A DNA stretch of 64,000 bases from Hyphomicrobiales bacterium (GCA_900469625.1 UBXV01000014.1:284826-348825); one strand, 5' to 3'. Counted from the first letter of the stretch, positions 34,833 to 43,727 are shown. Program-made: numbers and translations. Notes: generated by a model from the letters alone, not told the origin.

Positions 34833-35639
34833 TCACGCCGAGGGCACGACCCCGCGACAGGCCCAGGCGACCGCGGCAAAGGAGCGAGGGCCATCGGCCT
34901 CGCCCGCTTCAAAGGCGGCCCTTACCGCCGCCTCGGTCCTTGCCCGCTGGTCCTGTGGCAGCGAGGCGACATATTTGCCCAGTGGCCCCTCGCCAGCGGC
35001 AATAGGTTCCCAGAAGTCCGAAAACGATCGATAGTCCATCCGGATCGTCAGCGATGTCTCCTCGACATTCGTGAGACCGTTCGCCACGAAACTGCGCTTC
35101 ATTTCGCCCGGCCGGGTCATCGGCTGGAAGCAGTAATGGCTGCGGATCCGGGCAGCATTTTCATCAAGCATGGCCGCGGTATCCAGGACCATGCGCATGC
35201 CAGACATGCCGCCGAGGTGATCCCACACGGCAGCCGCGACCACGCCGCCGGGCCGCACGACCCGACACATTTCGGCAACCGCCTTGTCCGCCTCGGGTAC
35301 GAAATGCAGAACCAGAAGCGCCAGCGCCCGATCGAAGGAACCGTCTGCGAAGGCAAGCGCACAGGCATCGCCTTGCTGGATGCTGATCTTCTTATTCGTG
35401 TTGCGACGGCTCGCCGCCTCGACGAAAACAGGCGAAAAATCGATCGCAACGATTTCGCCGAGATTGGCAGCCTGTGGCAGTGCGAAGGTGAGACTGCCGG
35501 TACCGCAACCGACATCGAGGACCCGCTCGCCATCGGCAATGCCGGCGAAATCGATGAACAGCGGCGCAAGCTGCTTGCTCCAGCGCCCCATCAACTGCTC
35601 GTAGCCGTCAGCGTTCTTCACAGTGAAGCTCGACGTCAT
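34833..35639 (-). CDS. Class I SAM-dependent methyltransferase
   Basis: A 268-residue methyltransferase of the UbiE/type 11 fold: motif I VLDVGCGTGSLTFALP, acidic motif VAIDFSP, and FDRALALLVLHFVPE. The start at 35639 is chosen over longer frames because GGAGG lies five bases upstream. It stands alone between the ery and ergothioneine-type loci. The methyl acceptor is unknown. The C-terminal region (MDYRSFSDFWEPIAAGEG) resembles small-molecule methyltransferases common in rhizobia. Confidence 0.82.
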   Translation of the reverse strand: MTSSFTVKNADGYEQLMGRWSKQLAPLFIDFAGIADGERVLDVGCGTGSLTFALPQAANLGEIVAIDFSPVFVEAASRRNTNKKISIQQGDACALAFADGSFDRALALLVLHFVPEADKAVAEMCRVVRPGGVVAAAVWDHLGGMSGMRMVLDTAAMLDENAARIRSHYCFQPMTRPGEMKRSFVANGLTNVEETSLTIRMDYRSFSDFWEPIAAGEGPLGKYVASLPQDQRARTEAAVRAAFEAGEADGPRSFAAVAWACRGVVPSA

Positions 35640-35736
35640 CATCGCCTCCAGGCAGTGAGAGACCGTATTGTATCGCGCTGCGGGCAGCCGACCAAGGCGC
35701 TCGCCATAGTCCGTAAGCAGTTTCTTCCCCTCCCTC

Positions 35737-35759
35737 ATTTCTGTGCTTGTCACAGAAAT
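35737..35759. repeat. CTGTG/CACAG palindrome, copy 1
   Basis: ATTTCTGTG (35737-35745), loop CTTGT, CACAGAAAT (35751-35759): a perfect 9-bp hairpin preceded by CCCTC. It is the first of a family with copies at 45083, 50298 and 50427. It lies upstream of the methyltransferase gene. Confidence 0.75.
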
Positions 35760-35860
35760 CCAGCAGCGCCGCGTCGGCGGCGCAAGGGACCCTTCGTCCT
35801 ATGGACAGGGATGAGGTCGGGGTGCAAGTCGCCTGCCTAAAGCCAGGTCGGATCCGCGCG

Positions 35861-37519
35861 CTAAACCTTCACATGCCCGATGGCCTTGGCGGCGATCTCC
35901 TCGAAGCTCTCCTCATAGCCGGCATCCGCATAGCGGATGACGCCGAGCGCGGTGTCATTGGTCAGTGCATGATCGAGCCGCTCGTCGGCCCCTGCCGTGC
36001 CATCGGCGACCACGGTCACGCCGCAGCTTGTCATGTAGCCGGCATAACCGCCGCCGCCGGAGTGCACGACGACGAGATCCGCCATGGACGAGCAGAGCAG
36101 CATGGCATCGAGAAGCGGCCAGTCGGCGATCGCGTCCGATCCGTCCTTCATCCGCTCGGTCATGATGTTGGGGTGCGCCATGGCGCCCGCATCCAGATGG
36201 TCGCGCGAAAAGGCGATCGGGCCTTTCAGTTCGCCGGAAGCGACCAATTCGTTGACGCGCCGCGCCAGCTGAGTGCGCTCGCCATGCCCGAGCCAGGCGA
36301 TGCGGGCCGGCAGCCCCTCGAACGGGATATGCTCGCGCGCAAGCCGGATCCAGTTGGTGACGATCCTGTTGTCCGGGAACAGCTCCAGCAGCAGATCGTC
36401 GATGCGGGCGATGTCGCTCTCCTCGCCCGATAGCGCCATCCAGCGGAAGGGGCCGATGGCGCGGGCAAAGAGCGGGCGTAGATAGGCCTCGGTGAAGATC
36501 GGAATGTCGAAGGCGTTGGCGACGCCGCCCTCGCGCGCCTGGGTGCGGATCAGGTTGCCGTTGTCGAAGACTTCGGCGCCCTTTTTCTGGAAATCGAGCA
36601 TCGCCGTCACATGCTCGACGATCGAGGCGCGGCTCGCCGCCATCAACTGCCCCTGGCCGTCGTCGCGCAGCGACTTGACCTGCTCGAGGCTCATGCCCTT
36701 CGGCACATAGCCGTAGACGAGATCGTGCGCCGAGGTCTGGTCGGTCACCACATCGGGCACGATGCCGCGCCGCGCGATCTCGGGATAGATCTCGGCGGCG
36801 TTGCCGACGAGGCCGACGGAGAGCGCGCGCCTGTCCTTCACTGCCGCATCGATCATCGACAGGGCCGTGTCCAGATCCGGCGCGATCTCCTGGAGATAGC
36901 CGATCTCCCGGCGCTTCCTCGCCCGGTCCGCATCGATGTCGACGCAGAGGATGGCCGCCCCCGCCATGCGCCCGGCAAGCGGCTGCGCACCGCCCATGCC
37001 GCCAAGACCGGCGGTCAGCACGAAGCGACCGGAAAGGTCGCCGCCGAAACGGCGCTCGGCAATGCGCATGAAGATCTCGTAAGTGCCCTGGATCACGCCC
37101 TGGCTGCCGATATATTGCCAGGCACCAGCCGTCAGCCCGCCCCAGCAGATCAGCCCTTTGCGCTGTAGCTCGTAGAAGACCTCGGCCTTTGCCCATTGGC
37201 CGACGATATTGCAATTGGCCATGATCACCAGCGGCGCCTTGGCATGGGTCTTGAGCAACCCCACCGGCTTGCCGGACTGAATAAGGAGCGTCTGGTCCTC
37301 GTCCATTTCGGTCAGCGCCTTGACGATGGCGCGATGCGCCGGCCAGCTGCGCGCTGCCTTGCCGAGCGCTGCATAGACGATGAGATTGTCCGGATCTTCG
37401 CCGACCGAGAGCACGTTTTCGAGCAGCCGCAACAGCGCTTCTTGCCGCCAGCCCCTGGCGCGCAGCTCCGGCCCGCCGGGGATGGGAAAAGCAGGATGGC
37501 GGGGATTGGCCTGGGGCAT
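35861..37519 (-). CDS. Urocanase-family enzyme, probable thiourocanate hydratase
   Basis: A 552-residue homologue of HutU. The NAD-binding segment TAGLGGMGGAQPLAGRMAG (169-187) is intact. The HutU active-site segment reads GLPARIAWLGHGER, so the conserved Cys (Cys410 of Pseudomonas HutU) is Ala408; downstream motifs also differ (RDHLDAGAMAHPN, VVHSGGGGYAGYM). No hutH, hutI or hutG is adjacent. It lies downstream of an ergothionase-like gene, a hydantoinase, a carbamoylase and a DUF917 protein, so hydration of thiourocanate is the best reading. ATG 37519 has GAGGAA upstream. Ordinary urocanase is the alternative. Confidence 0.75.
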   Translation of the reverse strand: MPQANPRHPAFPIPGGPELRARGWRQEALLRLLENVLSVGEDPDNLIVYAALGKAARSWPAHRAIVKALTEMDEDQTLLIQSGKPVGLLKTHAKAPLVIMANCNIVGQWAKAEVFYELQRKGLICWGGLTAGAWQYIGSQGVIQGTYEIFMRIAERRFGGDLSGRFVLTAGLGGMGGAQPLAGRMAGAAILCVDIDADRARKRREIGYLQEIAPDLDTALSMIDAAVKDRRALSVGLVGNAAEIYPEIARRGIVPDVVTDQTSAHDLVYGYVPKGMSLEQVKSLRDDGQGQLMAASRASIVEHVTAMLDFQKKGAEVFDNGNLIRTQAREGGVANAFDIPIFTEAYLRPLFARAIGPFRWMALSGEESDIARIDDLLLELFPDNRIVTNWIRLAREHIPFEGLPARIAWLGHGERTQLARRVNELVASGELKGPIAFSRDHLDAGAMAHPNIMTERMKDGSDAIADWPLLDAMLLCSSMADLVVVHSGGGGYAGYMTSCGVTVVADGTAGADERLDHALTNDTALGVIRYADAGYEESFEEIAAKAIGHVKV

Positions 37520-37681
37520 GGTGTCGTTCCTCGTTGTTGCGTCCGTGGGGCGGTGTGGGCGGCCTCTCACCGACGGATGCCGGATGGTTGCGCCCCTCAT
37601 TCATGACGGCGCGGCGGCTACCCCATTCATTCTCGGCGGCGACAGGTCACTGCTTCCACTCATCGTGCGGAGAAAGCCTGC

Positions 37682-37878
37682 CCCTCACCCTAACCCTCTC
37701 CCCGCTTGCGGGGAGAGGGGATTGCGTTGTGCTTGCTGCGCTGGCCTAGACCACGGCGACATTGCTTCGTCCCACGCCGGGCGGGAGAATGGTTCGGCGC
37801 TTGCCACACTCTCGGCGGCCACCCGTCGATCTCGTCCCCTCTCCCCGCTTGCGGGGAGAGGGTTAGGGTGAGGGGCAA
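37682..37878. repeat. Two opposed REP-type palindromes
   Basis: 37682-37720 and 37836-37878 are two copies of the CCCTCTCCCCGC/GCGGGGAGAGGG family, each joined to GGTTAGGGTGAGGGG, arranged as inverted copies about 115 bp apart. They fill much of the 377-bp gap between the urocanase homologue and the TfoX-like gene; no gene is seen there. They may separate the urocanase transcript from the operon upstream. Confidence 0.82.
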
Positions 37879-37896
37879 ACCACGCCCTCTTAAGAT

Positions 37897-38226
37897 TCAC
37901 TTCGGCGGCAACGTCTCCACGAACGCAATCGCGCCATCGAGCAGCCGCCTGCGCAAACCATCGTCGCCATAGGCATCCGCCCCGGCGCGCACCCAGCCAT
38001 GCATCGCCCGGCCGTTCATCACCATCAGCTCGATATCCGGCAGGTCGAGCGCCCAGCCGTCATTGCCCTTGCCGAGCCTGGCCAGCAGCGAGCCTTCGCG
38101 CGCACCCAGGAGCAGGTTGCCGTTCAGCAGAAACGCCCAGCCGCCGAACATCGCCTTTTCCGAAAGCCCGGCGCCATCGCCGAGGTCTTCGCGGATCAGT
38201 TCTTCCAGCCCCGCATCGCGCGCCAT
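37897..38226 (-). CDS. TfoX N-terminal-domain protein
   Basis: A 109-residue protein with the TfoX_N fold pattern (SEKAMFGGWAFLLNGNLLLGAREGSLLARLG). Free-standing TfoX_N proteins are common in rhizobia; their function is not established. The ATG at 38226 has GGGAGAGG upstream and follows the DUF917 gene by only 15 bp, so it is co-transcribed with the ergothioneine-type genes. It has no evident catalytic motif. Confidence 0.8.
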   Translation of the reverse strand: MARDAGLEELIREDLGDGAGLSEKAMFGGWAFLLNGNLLLGAREGSLLARLGKGNDGWALDLPDIELMVMNGRAMHGWVRAGADAYGDDGLRRRLLDGAIAFVETLPPK

Positions 38227-38241
38227 GATCCTCTCCCGTGA

Positions 38242-39336
38242 TTACCGTCCGGCCAGCGCGTAGCGGGCAAGCTCGATGCCCATTGCCTTTTCGACCGATG
38301 GATAGACCGTCGGGTCGAGCACGCTCGACGACAGCGGGATCACCGTCTTCGGCACATGCAGCACCAAGATCGTCATGCCCACCTGCAGCTGCCCGACGCT
38401 CAAGGGTTCGCCCTCCGGCGACAGTGTGGTGATGACGTCGGGGAAGGTCGCAAGCCGCGTGCCTTCCGCAGAGTCAACCGCCATGTATTCGTTCATCACG
38501 TGAAGGGTCGTAGAGTCAGATCCCTTCCCCAGCGTCACCGTGCCGATGTCGAAAGCTTCCTTGGTGTAAACCACGGATTTGTCTGTGATCACGCCTTCAG
38601 CAAGGATCGCGCCATTGGTCGTCTTGACGATCGCGTCGATGACGGCACTGCCACCCCTGGCTTCGGCCGCGATGATCGCCTCGCCCAAAGCCAGCGCCAA
38701 CGAGATGCCGCCAAGTGCTGCATTGTCCCGGACATAGGATGCCCTGACCGGATTGCGGCAGGACGCAATGAAGCCGCCGGACATGTCCGACGCGGTGCGC
38801 AGGATCGGCGACACCTTGGCGGTCGCCCCGCGCACCACCAGCTCGATATAGCGGTTCTCGTCGCGATTTCCGCCGACCGCCGTCTGGATCATCGGCTCGG
38901 GCGACCCGGCAAGGCCGATCGAGCCCATGTCGCCGGTCGGGTGCGCGCGGATGTCGCCGACCGCATCGACCACCTTGGTGCCGAGGATCGCCGAAGGCAA
39001 CCAGCCGTTCAGCGTCGAGGACTTGCCGTTCTGCCCGATGATCAGGCCCGCAACTTTCTCGCCGAGCGCCTCCTGCAGCAATTGCACCGCCTTGACATAA
39101 TCGACGCCGCGCATTTCCCAGGGCGTGGTCGAGGCGGGCGCGCCAATGGCGGCCGCCGTCGCCACCCAGTCGTTGGCGTCGAGTTCGTCGATCGACACGA
39201 GTTCCGGCTTGCCGATCGAGACTGCGGCATAGCCCAGCATGCGGCCGTGATCGGCCCAGCCGCCGCCGCCGGCGGCATAAACGGAGCCGCCCTTGACGGC
39301 TGCTTCCACGTCCTTTTCCTTGAGTATCCGGCCCAT
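38242..39336 (-). CDS. DUF917 / S-methyl-thiohydantoin desulfurase family protein
   Basis: A 364-residue DUF917-type protein (now named after S-methyl thiohydantoin desulfurase). Recognisable segments are GGSVYAAGGGGWADHGRMLGY at the N-terminus, AHPTGDMGSIGLA in the middle and the C-terminal half of the family's second domain. Within this cluster it fits the desulfurase step that turns the thiohydantoin of thiourocanate hydration into hydantoin-5-propionate, releasing sulfide. It begins one base after the carbamoylase stop, so coupling is tight. Reaction assigned by context and family name. Confidence 0.8.
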   Translation of the reverse strand: MGRILKEKDVEAAVKGGSVYAAGGGGWADHGRMLGYAAVSIGKPELVSIDELDANDWVATAAAIGAPASTTPWEMRGVDYVKAVQLLQEALGEKVAGLIIGQNGKSSTLNGWLPSAILGTKVVDAVGDIRAHPTGDMGSIGLAGSPEPMIQTAVGGNRDENRYIELVVRGATAKVSPILRTASDMSGGFIASCRNPVRASYVRDNAALGGISLALALGEAIIAAEARGGSAVIDAIVKTTNGAILAEGVITDKSVVYTKEAFDIGTVTLGKGSDSTTLHVMNEYMAVDSAEGTRLATFPDVITTLSPEGEPLSVGQLQVGMTILVLHVPKTVIPLSSSVLDPTVYPSVEKAMGIELARYALAGR

Positions 39337-39337
39337 C

Positions 39338-40609
39338 TCAAACCTTCTCCTGCAATCTCTTGTCGAGCGTCTTCACCGTCTCGAGAAGGACGGCCGCACC
39401 AAGCGCGATGTCGTCATTGTCAGCCCATTCGTCGGGCGCGTGCGATCGGCCGCCGCGACAAGGGATGAAAATCATCGCCGAGCGGGTGATCCGCCCCATC
39501 CAGGCGGTGTCGTGGCCGGCGCCCGATGCCATGCGCCGGTGGCGCGCGCCGATCTGGCCGCAGCTTTCTTCCAGCGTCGAAAGCAGAAGGGGATCGCCGG
39601 GTGTCGGCGGGTTGTCGGAAATCACATTGGCGGGCGCAATCGTCACACCGGCTTCGCCAGCAACGCCGAGACAAAGCGGCCCAAGCGCTTGAAGAAACCG
39701 CTCCATCTGCGGGCGCAACTCGGCACGCGCATCGATCAGCAACCGTGCGCGCGACGGCACGACATTGGCGGCGTTTGGCTCGATCGAGAATTCGCCGACC
39801 GTGGCCGTGAAATGCCCCTCGCCCCTGGAAAACTCCGTCGCCAGTCGTTCGATCGCGAGCACCAGCCGCGAGGCGGCAACAAGGGCGTCGCGGCGGTGCC
39901 CCATCGGCGTGGTGCCGGCATGATCCGCCTGGCCCTCGACGATGATCTCGATGCGGGTGATGCCGGAAATGGCCGTGACGACGCCGATATCCAGCCGCCC
40001 CGTCTCGAGCACCGGGCCCTGTTCGATATGCAGCTCCAGGAACGCCTTGATGTCGGAGCGCTTCGAGCCGGACAGACGCGACGGATCGCCGCCGACCTCG
40101 ACGATGCCCTGCCTGAGGCTGAGTTCCCCCTGCATCCGGCTCAGCCAGCCATCCGGCAGGATGCCGGCCATGCCGCGGCTGCCCACACAGGAAACCCCGA
40201 AGATCGACACTTCCTCCGCCAGGAAGTCGACGATCTCCAGATCGTGATCGAGTTCGATGCCGGCATCCGAAAGCGCGCGCGCCACTTCAAGCGCCGCCGC
40301 CACGCCGGCAATGCCGTCGAAGCGGCCGCCCTCGGGCACCGTGTCGGAATGGGAGCCGAGCATCAGCGTGCCCAATGCCGACTTGCGACCCTTGCGCCGG
40401 CCGATGAGATTGCCGGCCGCGTCGATGCGGGTTTCGAGGCCGGCCGCCCGGAAGCGGCGTTCGAGAAACGCGCGGCCCTCCAGGAAAAGCGGCGTGAAGG
40501 CGCGCCGCGTATAGGGCCGGTCCGGCTCGGTGATATCAGCAAGCCCGTTGACGATGCCGGCGATCCGGCCGGCATCCACCGGCAGATTGGTCTTTGTGCT
40601 GGTCGTCAT
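39338..40609 (-). CDS. M20-family N-carbamoyl-L-amino-acid hydrolase
   Basis: A 423-residue Zn-dependent amidohydrolase of the HyuC/AmaB/allantoate amidohydrolase group. Metal-site motifs are GSHSDTVPEGGRFDG, DFLAEEVSIFG and LELHIEQGPVLE; the dimer-lid substrate motif is DHAGTTPM and the last ligand lies in SGAGHDTAWM. It would hydrolyse N-carbamoyl-L-glutamate to glutamate, ammonia and CO2 in ergothioneine catabolism. Its ATG overlaps the hydantoinase stop by four bases behind GGAGG. Ureidoglycolate or allantoate activity is less likely here. Confidence 0.85.
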   Translation of the reverse strand: MTTSTKTNLPVDAGRIAGIVNGLADITEPDRPYTRRAFTPLFLEGRAFLERRFRAAGLETRIDAAGNLIGRRKGRKSALGTLMLGSHSDTVPEGGRFDGIAGVAAALEVARALSDAGIELDHDLEIVDFLAEEVSIFGVSCVGSRGMAGILPDGWLSRMQGELSLRQGIVEVGGDPSRLSGSKRSDIKAFLELHIEQGPVLETGRLDIGVVTAISGITRIEIIVEGQADHAGTTPMGHRRDALVAASRLVLAIERLATEFSRGEGHFTATVGEFSIEPNAANVVPSRARLLIDARAELRPQMERFLQALGPLCLGVAGEAGVTIAPANVISDNPPTPGDPLLLSTLEESCGQIGARHRRMASGAGHDTAWMGRITRSAMIFIPCRGGRSHAPDEWADNDDIALGAAVLLETVKTLDKRLQEKV

Positions 40610-41985
40610 CGGGCCTCCTGCAGGGCCAGGGTCTGAAGCGGGCGAACGAATGCGCCGGTGCCGGGTTCAGCAACGACAGTGCGGCCATCGAAGACAAGCG
40701 CCCCGCGCAGATAGGTGGCAGACACCCGCCAGGGCAGCCGGATGCCGTTATAGGGCGACCATCCGACGACGTTGTTGCCGCTTGTCGCTGCGTCATAAAC
40801 GTAGGGCTCAGGCGTCATGACGATGATGTCGGCATCCTTGCCGGGCTCCAGCGCGCCCTTTTGGTGATCGAGCCGGAAATGTCGCGCCGGGTTCAGCGTC
40901 ATCAGCTCGGCCGCCCGCGTCAGGGAAATGCCGCGTTCGAGCAAACCCTTGACGAACAGAGGCACCATGACCTCAAGCCCCGGCACGCCGGAGGCATTGA
41001 CGAGCATGTCCGGGTTGGTCTTTCGATCCTCCGACCAGCTGACATGATCAGTCGAAACCATCGTCACCGTGCCGTCGGCCACATGCCGCCATAGCTTTTC
41101 CACTTCGGCGCGCGGGCGGATCGGCGGATTGATCTTCGCCTTGCCGCCGAGCCGGCGCACGTCGTTTTCCTCGTCGAGCGTCAGGTAATGGATGCAGCAT
41201 TCGATCGTCGCAGCATGGCCCTGCGCCCGATAGGCGGCGGCGATCTCGTAGCCGCGCCCGAGCGAACAATGCACCACATGCGCCGGGCATCCGGTCGCAG
41301 CTCCGGTCTCGTAGATCTGGTTGGTGGCAAGCAGCTCCGTCAGCGGCGGGCGCGACAGGCCGTGCGCCCGGTAGTCGGCAACGCCCGCAGCCTTGACCTT
41401 TTCGATCGCCGCCCGCACCGCCTCGTCGTCCTCGTTGTGCACGCCGGCTGTCAGTCCCGTCGGCGCGATGGCGCGAAAGCAATCCTCGAGCAGGGCGGCC
41501 GGAATGCGCGGAAAGCGCTTGGGATCGGTGCCGAAGGTGGAGAACTTGAAGGCGGCGACGCCGGCCTCGACCATTTCGAGGATGCGGGCCGGCCCTTCTT
41601 CCGGATCGACAGTGCCGTAGAGCGCAAAGTCGACGCGTGCTTGCGGGCGCGCATGCTCGACCTTGTAGGCGACGGCCTCGGCCGAGCAGACGAGATTGCC
41701 CTCGTCATAGGGCATGTCGACAATCGTCGTCACGCCCCCGGCAGCAGCCGACCGCGTCGACCAGACGAAATCCTCCTGGTTCTTCTGCGACAGCGAATGC
41801 ACCTGCGCATCGACGGCGCCCGGCAGGATCATCGCGGTACCGAGATCGTGGCGCTCGCGCGCAGACGGTGCGGCGCCCTGCCCGACATGCACGACCTTGC
41901 CGTCGCGCACCGCCACATGTCCGCCCTCGACGATCCGGTGCGGAAGAACCACGGTGCCTTTCAGGACAAGATCGAAATCGGACAT
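40606..41985 (-). CDS. Hydantoinase/dihydropyrimidinase-family amidohydrolase
   Basis: A 459-residue cyclic amidohydrolase. The binuclear-metal elements are PGAVDAQVH (59-63; the usual first His is Gln61), the carboxylated Lys147 in AAFKFST, His in AGVHNED and PAHVVHCS, and Asp in VSTDHVSW. In context it would open hydantoin-5-propionate to N-carbamoyl-glutamate. The Gln at the first metal position is unusual for hydantoinases. The ATG at 41985 follows AGGGGAGAAC; the gene overlaps the carbamoylase by four bases. Confidence 0.83.
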   Translation of the reverse strand: MSDFDLVLKGTVVLPHRIVEGGHVAVRDGKVVHVGQGAAPSARERHDLGTAMILPGAVDAQVHSLSQKNQEDFVWSTRSAAAGGVTTIVDMPYDEGNLVCSAEAVAYKVEHARPQARVDFALYGTVDPEEGPARILEMVEAGVAAFKFSTFGTDPKRFPRIPAALLEDCFRAIAPTGLTAGVHNEDDEAVRAAIEKVKAAGVADYRAHGLSRPPLTELLATNQIYETGAATGCPAHVVHCSLGRGYEIAAAYRAQGHAATIECCIHYLTLDEENDVRRLGGKAKINPPIRPRAEVEKLWRHVADGTVTMVSTDHVSWSEDRKTNPDMLVNASGVPGLEVMVPLFVKGLLERGISLTRAAELMTLNPARHFRLDHQKGALEPGKDADIIVMTPEPYVYDAATSGNNVVGWSPYNGIRLPWRVSATYLRGALVFDGRTVVAEPGTGAFVRPLQTLALQEAR

Positions 41986-42027
41986 GATGTTCTCCCCTCT
42001 GATCGGTCTTGCTGGATCGGTTTCAGG

Positions 42028-43566
42028 TCATTTGCCGAGCGCGAAGAAGTCGTCGAACTCCGGCATCGGCGCCATCGAAACGAATGTGCGCAACAGGTCA
42101 TGGCAGGTGAAGGCCTGCTGCAGCGCCTCGATCTCCTTCGAAAGCGGCCGGTCCTTGATATACATCGGGCTGATCGAGCGGGTGCGCTCATGCGCGAGCT
42201 TGACGATCCCCTGCGGCGCGTCGCCGACGAGGTCTATCGCCTGCGACGACAGGATCGCCTCGATCGCCGCCAGTTGCCGGAGATCGCGCACCTGCGTTTC
42301 CATGCGCTCGACGATCAGCGGCAGGAAGGTTGCTTCCTCCTCCAGCCCGCCGGCAACGACGATCGACTGCGCCGAGAGCGGCACCGCCATCGACTGCACG
42401 CGCATGTAGAGTTCGACGGCGAGCTTCATCAGCGGACCGAGGCCGGTCGCGACTTCGCCCGGCGCCACCAGATTGACCGACAGGTTGCGGCGCCCGCCAT
42501 TCGACAGGAGGATGCAGCGATTGAGCACGTTGCGCGCCACGTGCGAAAAGGCGATCTGCGCGGTTTCGACATAGAGCGTCGTCGTCAGGGGCAGCGAAGC
42601 GCCCGAGGCATGCACCTGGCCGCCGAGCACCACCGGATTGTCGTCTGAGAGATAGGTCGCCTCGACCAGCCGGCCGGCGGCCACCAGCAGCGTATCGACC
42701 ACGGCGCCGAACACCTGGGCGGTCATGCGCAGGCTCAAGGGGTCGTGGATCGCCGTCGGAAGCGGCCAGTCGGCTACGCCGGACTGGCCGTAGAGCCAGG
42801 AGCCGACCAGCGCCTCGCCGCGCGTTGACAGCGTTGCTGCCACCCGCCAGGGATCGGCAGAGGCGCCGAGCGCCTGCGACGACATCACCCCCGTGACAAG
42901 CAATACGCGGATGGCGGCTGCGGCCTCACGCAGCACGTCGGCTGCCGCCGAATAGGCGATCGCATTGACGCTGAGGGCGGCCAGCGCATCGCGCGGCCGC
43001 ATAACCAGGGGCTCAAGCCCGGCATCGGCAAGCGCGGTCTCTGCGGGCACCAGCCGGCCGCGATGATAGGCCTCGCCGACCCCGGTCAGGACGGCGGCGA
43101 TCTGGCCCATCAGGCCGATATCGGCGCAGCCCATCGAGCCGTGCCGGCGCACGGCCGGAATGATGTCGTGCTCGATGAGAGCAAGAAACGCGGTGATCAG
43201 CTCCGGACTGCAGCCGGTGTGTCCGCGCATGGCGGTGTTGCAGCGGATGGCGATCGCCTTGCGCACGATCGGCACCGCGAAGAATTCACCGGTGCCGAAA
43301 TGGTGCGCGCGCACCAGCGACGTGTTGAACTCCGCCAGGTCGTCGGCCGTCCACAGCCGGTCCTTCATCGAGCCGACGCCGGTGTTGGAGCCGTAGACCG
43401 GCAGGCCAAGCGCGATACGGTCGGCGATCACCTTGTGGGCGGCGGCCACCCGTTCCATGCCACCCTCGTCCGCGACCGGCCTCGCCGCCCCCGAGCCGAT
43501 TTCCTCGAGCGTCGCGAAGTCGAGCGGTTTCCCGCACAGAACGATGGACTTGACCTGTTGCAGCAT
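42028..43566 (-). CDS. Ammonia-lyase superfamily protein without MIO triad, probable ergothionase
   Basis: A 512-residue homologue of histidine ammonia-lyase. It keeps the family frame (VYGSNTGVGSMKD at 57-69; RPRDALAALSVNA), but at the MIO site GSVG-ASG-DL the sequence reads GSMG-CAD-IG (Cys147-Ala-Asp149). It therefore cannot form the methylidene-imidazolone cofactor. Ergothionases are ammonia-lyase relatives that eliminate trimethylamine from ergothioneine, and to my knowledge do so without MIO. It is the first gene of an operon with hydantoinase, carbamoylase and desulfurase genes. An aminomutase or another betaine lyase is the alternative. Confidence 0.8.
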   Translation of the reverse strand: MLQQVKSIVLCGKPLDFATLEEIGSGAARPVADEGGMERVAAAHKVIADRIALGLPVYGSNTGVGSMKDRLWTADDLAEFNTSLVRAHHFGTGEFFAVPIVRKAIAIRCNTAMRGHTGCSPELITAFLALIEHDIIPAVRRHGSMGCADIGLMGQIAAVLTGVGEAYHRGRLVPAETALADAGLEPLVMRPRDALAALSVNAIAYSAAADVLREAAAAIRVLLVTGVMSSQALGASADPWRVAATLSTRGEALVGSWLYGQSGVADWPLPTAIHDPLSLRMTAQVFGAVVDTLLVAAGRLVEATYLSDDNPVVLGGQVHASGASLPLTTTLYVETAQIAFSHVARNVLNRCILLSNGGRRNLSVNLVAPGEVATGLGPLMKLAVELYMRVQSMAVPLSAQSIVVAGGLEEEATFLPLIVERMETQVRDLRQLAAIEAILSSQAIDLVGDAPQGIVKLAHERTRSISPMYIKDRPLSKEIEALQQAFTCHDLLRTFVSMAPMPEFDDFFALGK

Positions 43567-43727
43567 GCCTGGGGTACCTTACCACGCACTCCGCCTCGAT
43601 GCCGAAACGATGCGTGGATGCAAAGACTTGGACGCGATCGGCCCTTGAGAAAGAGGGATCGTCCAGCCGCATGCTATGCGTTTTGTTCGCCACCATGATA
43701 TATCCCAAATCCGGAACAGCCGATGCC

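Noticed and set aside
35861..43566. Histidine utilisation (hut) operon
   Set aside because: The HAL homologue lacks the MIO triad, the urocanase homologue lacks the active-site Cys, and imidazolonepropionase and formiminoglutamase genes are missing, whereas hydantoin-type enzymes are present.
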